From positions 1 to 8,706 of the forward strand of contig JAUWTT010000138.1 in NCBI GenBank assembly GCA_030614585.1: a stretch of DNA of 8,706 bases, given 5' to 3'. This stretch comes from Acidobacteriota bacterium. Lineage in GTDB: Bacteria > Acidobacteriota > UBA6911 > RPQK01 > JAPXNP01. Shown one piece after another: positions 7,107-8,706 of this stretch (position 1 is its first letter; every line of letters begins with the position of its first letter). Both the position numbers and the translations under genes were made by a program. Below the pieces are notes generated by a model. The model was given only the letters and a program-made list of their open reading frames with translations, did not search any database and had not been told where the DNA came from.

Positions 7107-7129
7107 ACTATGGCAGCTTGGCCAATCGG

Positions 7130-7157
7130 AGTCTATTTTTCAAATGACAAATGTCAA
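7130..7157 (-). promoter_or_regulatory. Sigma-70-type promoter for the phosphatase gene
   Basis: Read on the minus strand, a perfect TTGACA (plus 7152-7157) is followed by 16 A/T-rich bases and TAGACT (plus 7130-7135, four of six matches). The predicted start near 7123 gives a leader of about 50 bases. A dyad TGACA-AA-TGTCA (7145-7156) overlaps the -35 box and could be a repressor site. Confidence 0.6.
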
Positions 7158-7161
7158 ATGC
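7141..7161. repeat. Three tandem heptamers CAAATGN
   Basis: CAAATGA, CAAATGT and CAAATGC follow one another without gaps. On the minus strand this array supplies the -35 element of the phosphatase promoter and most of its upstream spacer. Confidence 0.8.
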
Positions 7162-7181
7162 GGTACTTCCTTGGTGACCTT

Positions 7182-7216
7182 GATTACCGATCACCGATTA
7201 CCGATCACCGATTACC
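7182..7216. repeat. Five tandem heptamers alternating GATTACC and GATCACC
   Basis: The order is GATTACC, GATCACC, GATTACC, GATCACC, GATTACC, a strict two-unit alternation with only one variable base, so the effective period is 14. The array lies between the stop of the methyltransferase gene (7221) and the phosphatase promoter. No terminator-like fold is evident. Units are far too short for CRISPR. Confidence 0.9.
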
Positions 7217-7220
7217 GCCG

Positions 7221-7862
7221 TTACTCTTTCCTCGCCACGCCCTGCGCAAAGGGGGTCAGAAACTGGAGGGCGAAGCGGGCTATCCCCGGAAAACTGGAGA
7301 ACGGGTCGAAAAGCTCCAGCTTCTCAACGTCAAAACCCGCATCCCGGATGAGGGAAACGGTGGGTCGATTTGGATGGCAACCAGAACCGACCAGCGACCA
7401 GAGTGGCTGGACGACATCCTGCAGGTATGCTTTCTTTCCAGTCGCCCGGATATGTTCCAGAAAGAGGAACTTTCCCCCTGGTTTGAGCACTCGCGAAATC
7501 TCGGCCATCGCCCGCCCCGGATTGATGACTGAACAAAGGACAAGAGTCGATACCACCAGGTCGAACTGATCCGCCTCAAAAGGAATCGACTCGGCGGTAG
7601 ATGAGAGGAAGCTGAACCGAGAATTATCGCCGCGTGCTTTTTCCAGGAGAAGTGGATACATCGAAGGGTCAGGATCGGAGACGACAAGCCTGGTTCCATG
7701 GTCATAGTAGGGTGCATTCGCCCCTGTTCCTCCACCGATCTCCAAAACTCTGCCTTTCACCCCTTCCAGTAACTGACATCTTCGTGCCGCCAGACTGGCC
7801 TCCTCAACTGGCGCCATCATTCGATCGTAAAAAGCTGGAGAAGAGCAGCGGTGTCGGTTCAA
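7221..7862 (-). CDS. Class I SAM-dependent methyltransferase (Methyltransf_11/UbiE-like)
   Basis: This is a predicted soluble small-molecule or lipid methyltransferase of 213 residues. The N-terminus has the FYDRMMAPVEEASLAARR pattern (11-28) common to a group annotated as UbiE-like or phosphatidylethanolamine-type methyltransferases. Motif I is RVLEIGGGTGAN (38-49), the acidic ribose contact is D63 in VVSDPDP, then FDLVVSTLVLC (100-110), the post-motif LKPGG (126-130) and FLEHIR (134-139). The C-terminal GCHPNRPT with the following helices also fits that group. The start is TTG at 7862 with GGAAG six bases upstream; no ATG lies between it and the stop of the upstream gene, and the next ATG (M15) would remove part of the conserved N-terminus. 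It follows the macro-domain gene by 39 bases in the same frame, so the two are probably co-transcribed. The substrate is unknown. Confidence 0.9.
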   Translation of the reverse strand: MNRHRCSSPAFYDRMMAPVEEASLAARRCQLLEGVKGRVLEIGGGTGANAPYYDHGTRLVVSDPDPSMYPLLLEKARGDNSRFSFLSSTAESIPFEADQFDLVVSTLVLCSVINPGRAMAEISRVLKPGGKFLFLEHIRATGKKAYLQDVVQPLWSLVGSGCHPNRPTVSLIRDAGFDVEKLELFDPFSSFPGIARFALQFLTPFAQGVARKE

Positions 7863-7901
7863 AAGAGGCTTCCGAATCAGGTTAAGACAGATAGAGATGG
7901 T

Positions 7902-8435
7902 TTACGGGTGCAGCGAGGCCAAGGTGTGTTCATGTACCTCAGCGGCGTCACTGCCAAAAAGGACAAAGCGGATCTTTCGCACACTCCTGAGGTTAGGTAT
8001 CTCCTCCAGTATCGTTCGGAAAGCCGTCTCGGAGGCATCCGCCATTGGATAGCCGAACACCCCGGTTGAGATCGAAGGAAAAGCGATCGACGTGATCCCT
8101 TTCTGCTCTGCTAGTTGCAGTGCATTGCGGTAACAGTCGGCGAGAAGCTCTTCGGACGGGTTGTCTACCCCGTAGATTGGTCCCAGACAATGGATTACAT
8201 ACTCGTTAGGCAAGTTGTGCCCCCCGGTGATAACAGCCTGACCAGGAGAAATAGGGGCAAGTGGTCTGCACTCGCGGGCCAGGTCCGGCCCCGCTCCTCT
8301 ATGGATAGCACCGGCCACGCCACCTCCAGACAGTAATTGTGCGTTGGCGGCATTCACGACGCATTGAACCTCCTCTTGAGAAGCGATGTCACCTGAAATA
8401 ATTTCGAGGTTAACTCCGGAGATCTCCTTTTCCAT
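7902..8435 (-). CDS. Macro-domain protein (ADP-ribose-binding or hydrolysing)
   Basis: This is a single-domain cytoplasmic macro protein of 177 residues, full length for the family. Such proteins bind ADP-ribose and often remove it from proteins, nucleic acids or O-acetyl-ADP-ribose. The motifs are in order: EIISGDIAS (11-19), CVVNAANAQLLSGGGVAGAI (25-44), GQAVITGGHNLPNEYVIHCL (65-84) and FPSISTGVFGYPM (119-131), which forms the phosphate-binding loop. The MacroD/YmdB group has Asp in GGGGVDGAIH; here the position is A41 (GGGVAGAIH), as in AF1521-like macro domains, so YmdB-type catalysis should not be assumed. The ATG at 8435 has no clear ribosome site; no better in-frame start was seen. It is the first gene of a pair with the methyltransferase downstream, which may modify or share a nucleotide-derived metabolite (inference only). 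Confidence 0.9.
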   Translation of the reverse strand: MEKEISGVNLEIISGDIASQEEVQCVVNAANAQLLSGGGVAGAIHRGAGPDLARECRPLAPISPGQAVITGGHNLPNEYVIHCLGPIYGVDNPSEELLADCYRNALQLAEQKGITSIAFPSISTGVFGYPMADASETAFRTILEEIPNLRSVRKIRFVLFGSDAAEVHEHTLASLHP

Positions 8436-8530
8436 GACCGTATCGTAGCATCAGTGTCCAGACAACAGGTTCAGGTAGCAAGTCCATTGAGATTGACAAG
8501 AGCGTTCCAACGGGTGAGAGAATCGTGGTT

Positions 8531-8551
8531 GATGCCAGATGCCAGATGCCG
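8531..8551. repeat. Three tandem heptamers GATGCCR
   Basis: GATGCCA, GATGCCA and GATGCCG are contiguous. Similar units (AATACCG, GATGCCG) recur at 8651-8664 on the other side of the inverted repeat, so the palindromic element is flanked by related heptamers. Confidence 0.8.
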
Positions 8552-8562
8552 GATCGGTTTCC

Positions 8563-8652
8563 TTCGTCGCAAGCTTTGTCGTGAACCTTGTCGATTCGCC
8601 CACCAGAATTTAGACAAAGTTCCCGATTAAGTTCACGACAAAGAATGACGAA
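8563..8652. repeat. Long inverted repeat with perfect 13-bp arms
   Basis: CTTTGTCGTGAAC (8574-8586) and GTTCACGACAAAG (8631-8643) are perfect inverted copies, 44 bases apart. Outside them TTCGTC (8563-8568) and GACGAA (8647-8652) also pair, with a small asymmetric internal loop. Inside, GAACCTTGTC (8583-8592) and GACAAAGTTC (8613-8622) pair with one mismatch, offering an alternative fold. There is no open frame within, so it may be a small non-autonomous element, a REP-like palindrome or a regulatory structure. Confidence 0.8.
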
Positions 8653-8706
8653 TACCGGATGCCGGGGTGGGTCGGAGTGAAGAAGGATAAACCACTAAAG
8701 CACGAA

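Larger units (their letters stand above)
8436..8706. other. Repeat-rich, gene-free region upstream of macro-domain gene
   Basis: No coding frame was recognised in these 271 bases. They hold a heptamer array (8531-8551), a long inverted repeat (8563-8652), two more heptamer-like units (AATACCG-GATGCCG, 8651-8664) and, at the edge, an A-rich stretch ACCACTAAAGCACGAA, a type of sequence I associate from memory with intergenic repeats in uncultured bacterial genomes. No convincing promoter for the macro-domain gene was found, although TACGAT close to the start could be a weak -10. Confidence 0.6.

Noticed and set aside
7182..7216. Possible CRISPR array
   Set aside because: The units are seven bases with no spacers, and no cas gene is present.
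6873..7532. Plus-strand 219-codon open frame with CLPACLP
   Set aside because: It runs antisense through the phosphatase and methyltransferase genes; the CLPACLP motif is merely the translated CCTG tract.

Overview
The window is ordinary bacterial chromosomal sequence, a little over 50% GC by eye, with seven protein genes and no phage, insertion-sequence, CRISPR or RNA-gene signal that I can support. The gene content (a Tat-exported L-fucose-isomerase-like protein, an FkbM methyltransferase, a YbdG-type channel, a TIGR01365-type phosphoserine aminotransferase, an RsbU/SpoIIE-type phosphatase) and the gaps full of short tandem repeats suggest an environmental Gram-negative bacterium. Planctomycetota, Acidobacteriota or Verrucomicrobiota would all fit. 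This is an inference, and no marker gene is present to fix the phylum.

Layout: 1-1534 (minus) is an exported sugar-isomerase-like protein that runs off the left edge. 1535-2072 is a long gap with a terminator-like hairpin and no convincing gene. 2073-3002 (minus) is a membrane-anchored FkbM methyltransferase with a good promoter and a structured leader. 3003-3267 is the divergent control region. 3268-4524 (plus) is a YbdG/MscM-like mechanosensitive channel. 4525-4742 holds a possible beta-propeller remnant on the minus strand and a good serC promoter. 4743-5855 (plus) is serC. A shared hairpin at 5950-5981 separates it from the convergent phosphatase at 5982-7070 (minus). 7071-7220 is a short gap packed with three tandem microrepeats and the phosphatase promoter. 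7221-7862 and 7902-8435 (both minus) form a two-gene unit, macro domain followed by methyltransferase. 8436-8706 is gene-free and rich in repeats.

The genes do not add up to one pathway. Osmotic protection (channel), serine synthesis (serC), phospho-signalling (phosphatase) and ADP-ribose/methyl-transfer chemistry (macro domain and methyltransferase) sit side by side, and only the last two look co-transcribed. I see no undescribed multi-gene system. The most unusual material is between the genes: a (CCTG)5 tract in the phosphatase leader, heptanucleotide arrays at two loci, and a roughly 90-bp inverted repeat upstream of the macro-domain gene. Among the proteins, the macro domain has alanine where the catalytic aspartate of MacroD/YmdB enzymes lies, and the exported isomerase-like protein has four cysteines ahead of its twin-arginine motif.
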